Part shown: piece by piece, positions 56,686 through 64,000 of the stretch
How the letters are laid out: every line of letters starts with the position of its first letter
Numbering within the stretch: position 1 is the first letter of the stretch
Origin: Solirubrobacter sp035555675
Lineage (GTDB): Bacteria > Actinomycetota > Thermoleophilia > Solirubrobacterales > Solirubrobacteraceae
Length of the DNA: 64,000 bases
Assembly (NCBI GenBank): GCA_035555675.1
Contig: DATMGH010000095.1
Span: 1-64,000 of the forward strand
Direction of reading: 5' to 3'
Made by a program: the position numbers and the translations under genes
Notes under the pieces: generated by a model
What the model was told of the DNA's origin: nothing
Database searches by the model: none
Seen by the model: only the letters and a program-made list of their open reading frames with translations

Positions 56686-57588
56686 TCAGGCCAGCTGCTC
56701 CGCGACGGCGAGCCCGAGCCGCTTGATGGCGAGGCGGGTGGCGCCGGGCAGGGCGTCGAGCGCGTACGTGCCGCTGTCGAGCATCGCGGCGAGCCGGTCG
56801 TCGTGCGGGATCGTGACCGCGCGGTGCAGGTGCTCGGCGCGGAAGCGATCCTCGACCGCGGTGACCGGAGCGCGGGCGCGGTTGATCGCCACGGTCGTGT
56901 GGTCGTGCTGGAGGTGCTCGAGCGCGCCGAGCACGACCGACGACGTGACCCACTCCGGCGTCGTGACGACGACCACCTGGTCGGCGCGCTCGATCGCGAA
57001 GCGCGCCAGCGGTCCGGCGACGCCCGTGCCGAGGTCGAGCAGCACGACCTCGTAGAACGTCGCCAGGAACGCGGCGAGCTCGCCGTACCGGTCCGGTCCC
57101 AGGCTCGCCGCCCGCCGCGCGTCCGCCGGCGCGCCGAGGACGTGCAGTCCCGTCGAGAGCCGCGACACGTACGGGGTGAGGTCCGCCGCCGTGCGAAGGC
57201 GGTCCGCGGCGTCGAGCAGGTCGGCCAGCGACTTCGGCGACCGGCGGCCGTCCGGAGCGAGCCGGGCGAGCGTGCCGAAGTCCGGGTTCGCGTCGACCGC
57301 GATCACGCGCAGCTTGAGGTGGGTCGCGAGCAGGTTCCCGACCAGGAACGTGCTCGTCGTCTTCCCCACGCCGCCCTTCGGGCTGATCAGCGCCACCGTG
57401 TTCGAGCGCGTGACGCCGGGCTGCGCCCGAATCCGCCGCTCGAGGTCCACTTCCTCGCGCTCCCGGCTCGAGGCGAGCAGCGTCTGCATCCGGCGCCGGA
57501 ACCGCGCCGTCGCACCCACCGACGCCGGCCGCCCGTCCACGAGCGTGGACGGGTGCACGGCGGCCCGCTCCAGCTGGGTGCTGGTCAC
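56686..57588 (-). CDS. ParA/MinD-type ATPase
   Basis: 300 residues. An N-terminal basic stretch of about 60 residues with RRRMQTLLASSREREEVD precedes the deviant Walker A ISPKGGVGKTTSTF, VDANPDFGTLA (switch I-like), VVLLDLGTGVAGPLARF (Walker B) and a C-terminal PHDDRLAAMLDSGTYALD. Resembles MinD/FleN and type VII-associated ATPases rather than plasmid ParA, and no ParB is near. GTG overlaps the LysM gene stop. Probably a membrane- or surface-organising switch for the operon's envelope proteins. Confidence 0.87.
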   Translation of the reverse strand: MTSTQLERAAVHPSTLVDGRPASVGATARFRRRMQTLLASSREREEVDLERRIRAQPGVTRSNTVALISPKGGVGKTTSTFLVGNLLATHLKLRVIAVDANPDFGTLARLAPDGRRSPKSLADLLDAADRLRTAADLTPYVSRLSTGLHVLGAPADARRAASLGPDRYGELAAFLATFYEVVLLDLGTGVAGPLARFAIERADQVVVVTTPEWVTSSVVLGALEHLQHDHTTVAINRARAPVTAVEDRFRAEHLHRAVTIPHDDRLAAMLDSGTYALDALPGATRLAIKRLGLAVAEQLA

Positions 57589-58562
57589 GCCGCGAGCTCC
57601 AGCTCGGTTCCGGTGAGGAGCAGGTCCGGGTTGCCGGTGCCGATCCGGTCCGCGTTGCGCTGCCACAGCCGGTTGACCTCTCTCGCGATCCGCGCGGGCG
57701 ACGCGTCGCGGTCGCCGAGCAGGTCCGCGGCGATCGACCACAGCGATTCCCCGCGCTCGACGACGTGGGTCCTCGCGCCGGGACGGGCCGGATGAATTGG
57801 GTAGGCCGCCGGCGGCGACGCCACGGCCGCGGCGGACCCTGGGCGCGGCGCGGCGGCTTCGCTCGTCGCGGCGGCTTCGCTCGGCGCAATGGCCGGGCTC
57901 GGCGCGGCAGCTGGGCTCGGCGCGGCGGCCGGGCTCGGCGCGGCGGCTTCGCGCGGCGCGGGTGTCGGTGCCTGGACGGTGGTCGACGTTGGCGCGGTCA
58001 CGTTCCGCTTCGGCGCGACGCCGCGCTTCCCGACGACGACGCGCCGAACCCGCTTCGCGCTCGTCTTCGTGACCTCCGGAACGACCACCGCGGCGGGCGC
58101 GTCGACCGGCGCGCTCGCCGGAGCCTCGCCCGCCACGGCCGGCTCATCCTCGTCCAGCGCGGCCTCCGGCTCCTCTTCCACCGCCTCCTCCGCGTCGGCG
58201 ATCACCGGCGCCGCGGCCACCGCGTCACCGGTCGGCGGCGAAGTGGCGGCCGATGGCTCCGGCTCGGCGTCGACGGCCGTGTCCAGGTCGAACCCGGCCT
58301 CCCCTTCGACGTCCTCGACCTGCGCCGGCGCCTCCGATCCCTCGACCTCGTCGTCGGGGCCGGCGGCGAACGCGGCAGCCGGCATGACCGACGTGAACGC
58401 GAGCACGCTCGCGGTGATCGCCGCCTGAGTGCGGCGGGACACGAGTGCACTGTCTTCTAGGCGTCCGCTCAGCCGCTCCTCGCGACAGCGCGGGCACTGC
58501 GGGTGAAACCGCAGCCGGTCGTGGTGGTCCGACGAGACGAAGTGCGCGCTCAGCGAAGTCAC
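57585..58562 (-). CDS. LysM-domain protein with N-terminal Cys/His motif
   Basis: 325 residues. The cytoplasmic N-terminus SDHHDRLRFHPQCPRCREERL has a His/Cys set suitable for zinc. A hydrophobic helix (about residues 50-75) follows, then a long Ala/Pro/Glu-rich region with APSPAA repeats, and a C-terminal LysM (THVVERGESLWSIAADLLGD) that binds peptidoglycan. GGGGAGGG lies three bases before the GTG start; start and stop overlap both neighbours by GTGA. It could link the inner face of the membrane, where the ParA-like ATPase acts, to the wall. Confidence 0.82.
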   Translation of the reverse strand: MTSLSAHFVSSDHHDRLRFHPQCPRCREERLSGRLEDSALVSRRTQAAITASVLAFTSVMPAAAFAAGPDDEVEGSEAPAQVEDVEGEAGFDLDTAVDAEPEPSAATSPPTGDAVAAAPVIADAEEAVEEEPEAALDEDEPAVAGEAPASAPVDAPAAVVVPEVTKTSAKRVRRVVVGKRGVAPKRNVTAPTSTTVQAPTPAPREAAAPSPAAAPSPAAAPSPAIAPSEAAATSEAAAPRPGSAAAVASPPAAYPIHPARPGARTHVVERGESLWSIAADLLGDRDASPARIAREVNRLWQRNADRIGTGNPDLLLTGTELELAA

Positions 58563-59251
58563 GAGCCCTCCCCTTGGTTGGTGGCGTCGGCGACGCAGCG
58601 GAAGTTCTTCGCGCCAGCGGCGTCGCCGGTCGTGAGACCGACCGAGCCGACGCGGTCGGTGATGAACAGGACATCGAGGCCGTTCGGGATCGTCCGCGAC
58701 GGGTAGACGTTCGACGTCAACTCGTCGCCCGCGAACTCGACGACCTGCTGCGTCAACGCGGCCGTGAGCTCGTTGTGTGTGGGAAGGCGACGCTGCGGTG
58801 ACGATCCGCGAATCAGATCGCGGCACGCAAGGACGGCCGAACCGTAGGGCGCACTGCCGCGCGGGCGGACCTCAATGCACGTGGCGGCCGCCGCAACGGT
58901 GTCGGAGGGGCAGCGCTGCGTCAGCTGCTGCGTCGCACTTGGCCCCAGCCGATCGGCGAGCGCCGCTCGCGGGACCCGACCGAGACGGGACTCCTTGATC
59001 TCGACCCCCGTGATCGTGTTGCGCTTGAGCTTCGCTCCGGAGACGGAGCGTCCCTTGAGGCTCGAGCCGCTGATCGTCACCGCCGCGTACGACGAGCCGC
59101 CCAGCGCGATGAAGACCGCGAGCGTCGACATGACGTTGGCGTAGGTCAGGTGAGGTCGGAACTTGCGGCGCACGCGCTCTCCTTCGCTGACTGGCTCGCT
59201 GCTGCTGTCTTGACCCACGCGCGGGTCCCCGGCGTCGGATCGTCGCATCAT
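58559..59251 (-). CDS. Membrane-anchored protein with TYANVMSTLAVF segment
   Basis: 230 residues. A charged N-terminus, then HLTYANVMSTLAVFIALGG as a single membrane helix, followed by a short repeat series (SSLKGRSVSGAKLKRNTITG) suggestive of a small beta-helix, and an outer domain with two Cys pairs. Proteins opening with this helix are common, as I recall, in Solirubrobacterales; none has a known function to my knowledge. ATGA overlap with the gene upstream. Confidence 0.75.
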   Translation of the reverse strand: MMRRSDAGDPRVGQDSSSEPVSEGERVRRKFRPHLTYANVMSTLAVFIALGGSSYAAVTISGSSLKGRSVSGAKLKRNTITGVEIKESRLGRVPRAALADRLGPSATQQLTQRCPSDTVAAAATCIEVRPRGSAPYGSAVLACRDLIRGSSPQRRLPTHNELTAALTQQVVEFAGDELTSNVYPSRTIPNGLDVLFITDRVGSVGLTTGDAAGAKNFRCVADATNQGEGS

Positions 59252-61452
59252 GCCCCTCTCACCCGCACCGTGACGACGCGCGAGACGCCGGCGGTGAACG
59301 GGTACGCGCCCTCCGCGGGCAAGCGCGCGCGGAACCGGTAGTGCTGGACGCCGAAGGTCCTGCGGAATCGGTAGCGAACCGACCACTTCCCGTCCGCGTC
59401 CGTCCTGATCGTCTTGAACGTCTCCCACCGGCCGGGCAGCCGCACCTGCATCTCCAGGAGCTTGCCGCCGGGCGGCGTGGGCAGCGTCCGGAGCGGCCCG
59501 CTGAACGTGACCGTCTGGCCGTTCCGAAGCCGTTTCCGGCTGACCCGCAGCGCCGTCGCCGCGGGCACCGTCATGGTCAACTGGCTCTGCGCCGGGAGGA
59601 TGTTCGGCGAGCCGGCGTAGACCAAGCGCAGGACGCGACTCGAGCCGCCCGCCGCCGCGTAGCGGAAGCTGCCGTCGGCGCCCGTCTCGAGCACGTCGAT
59701 CAACTGCTCGGCGCCGATCGGCGTCGTCGCGAGGATCTGCACCTGCGCACCCGCGATGCCCTCGCCGGCGGGGTTCACGAGCCGGCCGGCGACCGTCGCC
59801 GTCTCGCCGAACAGCACGCGCGCCGCCTGGGTCTGCACGACCACGCGCTTGCGCTTGACCTGGCGCTGGCGTTCGAACGCGCTCTGCAGCGTCGCGACGA
59901 CCCGGATCGGCAGGTTCAGCAGCATCGGCTGACCGTCGGCCCGAAGGTTCGTCGACGCCTCGTTGCGCGCGAGGTCCGACGCCCGCGCACGCAGCTCGTA
60001 CGGCCCGGGTGGCAGCGTGGCGTCGTCGATGCGGGCCAACCAGCGATCGCCCTCGCGCGTCACCGGCAGCGTCTGCCAGGTGCCGGACCCGGCCGGGCTG
60101 ATCTCGATCGAGCCGTCGGCGACGCCCGACACCGTGTCCTTGACCGTGAGCGCGACGAGCGTCGGGTCGCTCGGCGAGGAGGGCTCGAACGCGAGCTGCG
60201 GCGGCTCCGGGTCGTACCGCAGCGTCACCGGCACCGATGCGAGCTCCTGCGACTCGTTCCCGGCGGCGTCGCGCCGCCAGAGCGAGAGATTCCACTGGCC
60301 CGGCCCGGGGACGGGCGCGTCGAGCCGCGCGATGTCGGCGCCCTCCTTCGTGCCGGTCAGACAGTCGCCGCCGGCGACGGGGCACAGCTTGTAGGTCGCT
60401 GCGACGATCGGTGCGCGATCGACCTCGGGTGGGTTCGTCCACCACACCGCGAAGTCGTTGCGGCTGCGCCAGTCCTGCCCACCCTCGACGGCAACGTCCA
60501 CACGGCTCGGCGGCGTGCGGTCGATGTGCACGTCAATCGGCGCCGACTCGCCGGCGTTTCCGGCCGGGTCATATGCGCGAACCACCAATGAGTTCGTGCC
60601 CTCGGCGATGTTCTGTGTGTTGACGGAAACACTCCCAGGCCCGTTGACGCATGGCACCTGGGCGACAAACGTCTCCCCCGGGCTTGCGAATCGACACGGC
60701 CGGTCATCGCCCCCGAGATCGCTCCCACCGCTGAACGCCGTGGCCGACCGCACGCCGACGTTGTCCGCCGCCTCGTAGTTCAACGCCTGCGTCCCGTTGA
60801 CCCACTGCCCCGTCGTCAGCGGCGTATCCGCGCGAATCGTCGCCGTCGGCGCCTGGACGTCCTCGAGCTCCGCCACCGCGGTCTGCGTCCACATGCGGTT
60901 GCCGCTCCCCGCCGCGCACCCGCCCCGCGCCGGCCCGGCGCACACGACCCGCTGCACGATCTGGGTCGCGCCGTCGACCTGAAACGGGGCGCCGGCCCCG
61001 TTGTAGGCCGCGGCGGACGCCCGCCGGCCGCAGCGCCGGTTGCCGTGCTCGCGCTTCAAGAGCCGCGGCTTCGCGTTCGGGAACACGGCGTAGATCTGCA
61101 TGACGTACCGGCAGTCGAGCCGCTGCATCACACCGGTCCACGCGTAGGACTTGAACGCGGTGCCGGCCGGCGCGTCGATCGTGAGCTGCGCGACCGCGCC
61201 GCGCTCGACCCGCCCGCGGCGGGAGACGCTCCCGATCCCGAGCCCGCGGATCTTCTGGCCCGTCTGCGGCGCGCAGCGCTGGCTGATCACCATCCCGCGC
61301 GTGAGGAAGTGACCGAACGCCTCCGTGCTGTAGGACCGGCCGCCCGCCACGCAGTTGCCGACCTTGTACGTGTTGGCGTCCGCCCGCGCCGGCACCAGCC
61401 CACACGCGGCCAGCAGCACCACGGCCGCCACCGCCCCTCGTCCTCTGCCCAT
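59248..61452 (-). CDS. Large secreted multi-domain beta protein
   Basis: 734 residues. Signal peptide (GAVAAVVLLAACGLVPARA) with a Cys that could alternatively be a lipobox. Cys-rich N-terminal domain, several Ig/bacterial Big-like modules (RTPPSRVDVAVEGG, YDPEPPQLAFEPSSP), and C-terminal carboxypeptidase-regulatory-like and fibronectin-like repeats (GETATVAGRLVNPAGEGIAGA; SGPLRTLPTPPGG). First gene of the four-gene envelope operon. AAAGGGGG upstream supports the ATG. Confidence 0.78.
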   Translation of the reverse strand: MGRGRGAVAAVVLLAACGLVPARADANTYKVGNCVAGGRSYSTEAFGHFLTRGMVISQRCAPQTGQKIRGLGIGSVSRRGRVERGAVAQLTIDAPAGTAFKSYAWTGVMQRLDCRYVMQIYAVFPNAKPRLLKREHGNRRCGRRASAAAYNGAGAPFQVDGATQIVQRVVCAGPARGGCAAGSGNRMWTQTAVAELEDVQAPTATIRADTPLTTGQWVNGTQALNYEAADNVGVRSATAFSGGSDLGGDDRPCRFASPGETFVAQVPCVNGPGSVSVNTQNIAEGTNSLVVRAYDPAGNAGESAPIDVHIDRTPPSRVDVAVEGGQDWRSRNDFAVWWTNPPEVDRAPIVAATYKLCPVAGGDCLTGTKEGADIARLDAPVPGPGQWNLSLWRRDAAGNESQELASVPVTLRYDPEPPQLAFEPSSPSDPTLVALTVKDTVSGVADGSIEISPAGSGTWQTLPVTREGDRWLARIDDATLPPGPYELRARASDLARNEASTNLRADGQPMLLNLPIRVVATLQSAFERQRQVKRKRVVVQTQAARVLFGETATVAGRLVNPAGEGIAGAQVQILATTPIGAEQLIDVLETGADGSFRYAAAGGSSRVLRLVYAGSPNILPAQSQLTMTVPAATALRVSRKRLRNGQTVTFSGPLRTLPTPPGGKLLEMQVRLPGRWETFKTIRTDADGKWSVRYRFRRTFGVQHYRFRARLPAEGAYPFTAGVSRVVTVRVRGA

Positions 61453-61705
61453 CGGCTGCCCCCTTTGGTCATCGCGACGGCGCGGATGCGCCGTCGTACC
61501 CCCTCTAGGCCGCGCGAAGAGAACTTCGCCCCCACCAAGCGCACGATTTCGAGACACCCACCAGTTGGTCAAGCCCCCGAAACAGCACAACCACGACGCA
61601 ATCAATCACTCCGCTTCGCAAGAGATTGCGCTGAGCAGCGAAGTGTTCACGTCACAAACACTGAAGATCCCATCACCAACCGGTCCGCCCACTGACCTCC
61701 CCCAC

Positions 61706-61728
61706 ATTGACTCGCGAGTCAATATCCT
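61706..61728 (+). promoter_or_regulatory. Palindromic operator over the ecm promoter
   Basis: ATTGACTCGCGAGTCAAT (61706-61723) is a perfect 18-base palindrome and its last T begins the TATCCT -10 box (61723-61728), six bases before the ATG. Half-site TTGACTC suits a TetR-type regulator of acyl-CoA metabolism. The rest of the gap 61453-61705 holds only weak inverted repeats, such as AGTGTT/AACACT near 61642-61662. Confidence 0.68.
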
Positions 61729-61734
61729 TCGGAC

Positions 61735-63690
61735 ATGGCGCACCGGCTGCCGCAGCGCGATCGCCCGTGGATGATCCGCACGTACGCGGGCCACTCGACC
61801 GCGGAGAAGTCGAACGAGCTGTACCGGCGCAACCTGGCGAAGGGCCAGACGGGCCTGTCGATCGCGTTCGACCTCCCCACCCAGACCGGCTACGACCCGG
61901 ACGACGAGCTCGCGCGCGGGGAAGTCGGCAAGGTCGGCGTCCCGATCGCCCACCGCGGCGACATGGCGGCACTGCTCGACGGCATCCCGCTCGGCGAGAT
62001 GAACACGTCGATGACGATCAACGCCACCGCGGCGTGGCTGCTCGCCCTCTACATCGTCACCGCGGAAGCCCAGGGCGTCGACCCCACGCAGCTCCAGGGC
62101 ACGACCCAGAACGACATCATCAAGGAGTACCTCTCGCGCGGGACCTACGCGTTCCCGCCGGAGCCCTCGATGCGGCTGATCGCGGACATGGTCGCCTACA
62201 CGGTCGAGCACGTCCCGCGCTGGAACCCGGTCAACGTCTGCTCCTACCACCTGCAGGAGGCGGGCGCGACGCCGACGCAGGAGATCGCGTACGCGATGTC
62301 GACCGCGATCGCCGTCCTCGACGCGGTCAAGGACCGCGTCCCGCAGGGCAGCATGCCCCAGGTCTTCGGCCGCATCAGCTTCTTCGTCAACGCGGGCGTC
62401 CGCTTCATCGAGGAGCACGCCAAGCTGCGCGCCATGAGCATCCTCTGGGAGGAGCTCGGCCGCACGCGCTACGCCGTCACCGACCCGCGCGCGCTGCGCT
62501 TCCGGTACGGCGTCCAGGTCAACAGCCTGGGGCTGACCGAGTCCCAGCCGGAGAACAACGTCCAGCGCATCGTGCTCGAGGCGCTCGCGGTGACGCTCGG
62601 CCGCAACGCCCGCGCCCGCGCCGTGCAGCTGCCGGCCTGGAACGAGGCGCTCGGCCTCCCCCGCCCCTGGGACCAGCAGTGGTCGCTGCGGATCCAGCAG
62701 GTGCTCGCCTACGAGACCGACCTGCTCGACTACCCCGACGTCTTCGAGGGCTCGAAGGTCATGGACGGCCTCGTGGACGAGCTGCTCGACGGGGCCAGAC
62801 ACGAGCTGCGCGCCGTCGAAGAGCGCGGCGGCGCCGTCGAGGCCGTCCCCTACATGAAGGCGGCGCTCGTCGAGTCCCACCGCCGGCGGATCGCCCGCAT
62901 CGAGTCCGGCGAGCAGGTCCTGGTGGGCGTCAACCGCTTCACCGAGACCGAGCCGTCCCCGCTGACCGCCGAGGACGGCGGCATCCTCGTCGTCGACCCG
63001 CGCGTGGAGGAAGAGGCCCGCGCGGCGATCGCGAACTGGCGCGAGAGCCGTGGTGACGTCACCGCCCAGCTCGCCGAGCTCAAGCGCGTCGCCGCCGCCA
63101 CGGACGAGAACATCATGCCCGCGACGCTCGCCGCCGCCCGCGCGGGCGTGACCACCGGCGAATGGGCGGCCGCGCTGCGCGACGTCTTCGGCTCCTACCG
63201 CGCCCCCACGGGCGTCGGCCAGGCCGCGACCCCCGCCGCCGACGAGCAGCTGCGCGACGAGGTCGCGCGCGTGAGCGAGGCCCTCGGCCGCACGCTCAAG
63301 ATCCTGGTGGGCAAGCCCGGCCTCGACGGCCACTCCAACGGCGCCGAGCAGATCGCCGTCCGCGCCCGTGACGCGGGCATGGACGTCGTCTACGAGGGCA
63401 TCCGGCTGACGCCCGCGCAGATCGCCCGCAGCGCGATCGACGAGGGCGTCCACGTGGTCGGCCTCTCGATCCTGTCCGGGTCGCACCGCGAGCTGATCCC
63501 GGACGTGATCGCGGCCCTCGACGGCGCGGACATCCCGGTCGTGGTCGGCGGCATCATCCCCGAGGCGGACGTTCCCGCGCTCAAGGCCGCGGGCGTCGCC
63601 CGGGTGTACACGCCGAAGGACTTCGAGCTCGACCGGATCATGCACGACATCGTCGCGCTGGTCGCCGAGCGCAACGCCGTGCAGGTGTGA
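61735..63690 (+). CDS. ecm: Ethylmalonyl-CoA mutase (MeaA type)
   Basis: 651 residues. B12-dependent rearrangement of ethylmalonyl-CoA to methylsuccinyl-CoA. The N-terminal barrel (RPWMIRTYAGHSTAEKSN, RNLAKGQTGLSIAFDLPTQT) and the C-terminal cobalamin domain with D-x-H-x-x-G (PGLDGHSNGAEQ) are in one chain. The sequence follows the MeaA/Ecm group rather than methylmalonyl-CoA mutase alpha subunits. Probably leaderless, under the palindrome. Works after Ccr; MeaB, its chaperone, is coupled downstream. Confidence 0.9.
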   Translation: MAHRLPQRDRPWMIRTYAGHSTAEKSNELYRRNLAKGQTGLSIAFDLPTQTGYDPDDELARGEVGKVGVPIAHRGDMAALLDGIPLGEMNTSMTINATAAWLLALYIVTAEAQGVDPTQLQGTTQNDIIKEYLSRGTYAFPPEPSMRLIADMVAYTVEHVPRWNPVNVCSYHLQEAGATPTQEIAYAMSTAIAVLDAVKDRVPQGSMPQVFGRISFFVNAGVRFIEEHAKLRAMSILWEELGRTRYAVTDPRALRFRYGVQVNSLGLTESQPENNVQRIVLEALAVTLGRNARARAVQLPAWNEALGLPRPWDQQWSLRIQQVLAYETDLLDYPDVFEGSKVMDGLVDELLDGARHELRAVEERGGAVEAVPYMKAALVESHRRRIARIESGEQVLVGVNRFTETEPSPLTAEDGGILVVDPRVEEEARAAIANWRESRGDVTAQLAELKRVAAATDENIMPATLAAARAGVTTGEWAAALRDVFGSYRAPTGVGQAATPAADEQLRDEVARVSEALGRTLKILVGKPGLDGHSNGAEQIAVRARDAGMDVVYEGIRLTPAQIARSAIDEGVHVVGLSILSGSHRELIPDVIAALDGADIPVVVGGIIPEADVPALKAAGVARVYTPKDFELDRIMHDIVALVAERNAVQV

Positions 63691-64000
63691 GCGGGGCCGA
63701 GCTCGGCGCGCGCCTGCGCGCCCGCGACCGCACGGCCGCGCCCGCGGCGCTGAACCTGCTCGAGACGCGCACTGCCCGCGACGAGGCGGCGCGGCTCGTC
63801 AAGGCCGCCGGCGACGGCGCCGGCCACATCGTCGGCGTCACCGGCCCGCCGGGCGTGGGCAAGTCCACGCTGCTGTCCGCGCTGCTCAAGCACTGGCGAA
63901 GCACGAAGCGCTCCGTCGCGATCCTCGCCGTCGACCCCTCCTCCAAGCGCAGCGGCGGCGCGCTCCTCGGCGACCGCGCACGGATCGAGCACGACCCGCA
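63687..64000 (+). CDS. meaB: MeaB/ArgK-type GTPase, 5' part
   Basis: First 104 codons before the window ends. The GTG start overlaps the mutase stop (GTGA). After a helical N-terminus comes the P-loop TGPPGVGKSTLL and then VAILAVDPSSKRSGGALLGDR, typical of MeaB, the G-protein that protects and reloads B12 mutases. The stop lies beyond base 64000. Confidence 0.93.
   Translation, partial: MSGAELGARLRARDRTAAPAALNLLETRTARDEAARLVKAAGDGAGHIVGVTGPPGVGKSTLLSALLKHWRSTKRSVAILAVDPSSKRSGGALLGDRARIEHDP

Noticed and set aside
57870..57965. Short direct repeats as a CRISPR-like array
   Set aside because: They encode APSPAA repeats in the LysM protein; no unique spacers.
1..64000. Insertion sequences, prophage genes, toxin-antitoxin or CRISPR systems
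   Set aside because: I saw no transposase, integrase, phage structural, Cas or toxin-antitoxin sequence in either strand.

Overview
The window is very GC-rich (about 72% by impression), densely coded and free of insertion sequences, prophage or CRISPR arrays. It looks like chromosome from an actinobacterium of class Thermoleophilia (Solirubrobacterales-like). The evidence is a complete-looking coenzyme F420 gene set, F420-type LLM oxidoreductases, leaderless start sites, and several secreted protein types that I recognise mainly from that lineage. These include proteins with a TYANVMSTLAVF-type membrane segment, a DRCDGT-ending surface domain and DUF1080-plus-tail proteins. No stretch longer than 300 bases lacks a gene; the longest gap is 61453-61734.

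Layout. 1-3.8 kb: the 3' end of argG, then a cyclic-di-GMP-I riboswitch ahead of a secreted subtilisin-like protease, a small membrane protein, tRNA-Leu(CAA) and a tiny membrane protein. 3.8-29.5 kb: a large catabolic island. It holds a leftward chain (SRPBCC/CoxG-like protein, EamA transporter, M20 peptidase, 18-codon micro-ORF, RidA, amidase, inositol-phosphatase-like protein). Next come an MFS transporter and a GntR/FCD regulator, and a three-subunit molybdenum hydroxylase (FAD, 2Fe-2S, Mo). Then come an aldehyde dehydrogenase and an alpha-hydroxy-acid oxidase. A NitT/TauT-type ABC importer follows with an amidohydrolase, Rieske protein and FAD dehydrogenase. A ThDP enzyme, LLM flavoprotein, cyclic amidohydrolase, alpha/beta hydrolase and divergent F420-type LLM enzyme complete it. 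Four copies of a shared motif (consensus ATWTYGGATACNAT) sit at the heads of its transcription units and probably define one regulon, most simply run by the GntR protein inside it. The substrate is not identifiable from sequence; hydroxylation, amide/ring hydrolysis and oxidation steps are all represented.

29.5-36.4 kb: a polytopic membrane protein, a crotonase, three coupled secreted proteins with calcium-type thrombospondin-3 repeats, and murB. 36.4-42 kb: F420 biosynthesis (cofD, cofC, cofE, fused fbiC), interrupted by an HxlR regulator coupled to an ECF-like sigma factor. 42-51 kb: small lipoproteins and conserved unknowns, a YgfZ-like protein, an orphan receiver domain, two tandem secreted DUF1080-type paralogues each followed by a strong terminator, and an exonuclease/GIY-YIG fusion. 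51-54 kb: a MarR regulator with twin operators, the efflux pump coupled to it, and a CorA-like channel. 54-64 kb: ethylmalonyl-CoA pathway genes (ccr at 54.0 kb; ecm/meaA and meaB at 61.7 kb). Between them lies a separate leftward operon (secreted protein, membrane protein, LysM protein, ParA/MinD-type ATPase) that ends at a 59-nt inverted repeat.

Expression style. Fifteen adjacent gene pairs share a 4-base ATGA/GTGA stop-start overlap, so translational coupling is the norm inside operons. Many first genes instead lack a Shine-Dalgarno sequence and have a TAnnnT box 6-7 bases before the start codon, which indicates leaderless mRNAs.
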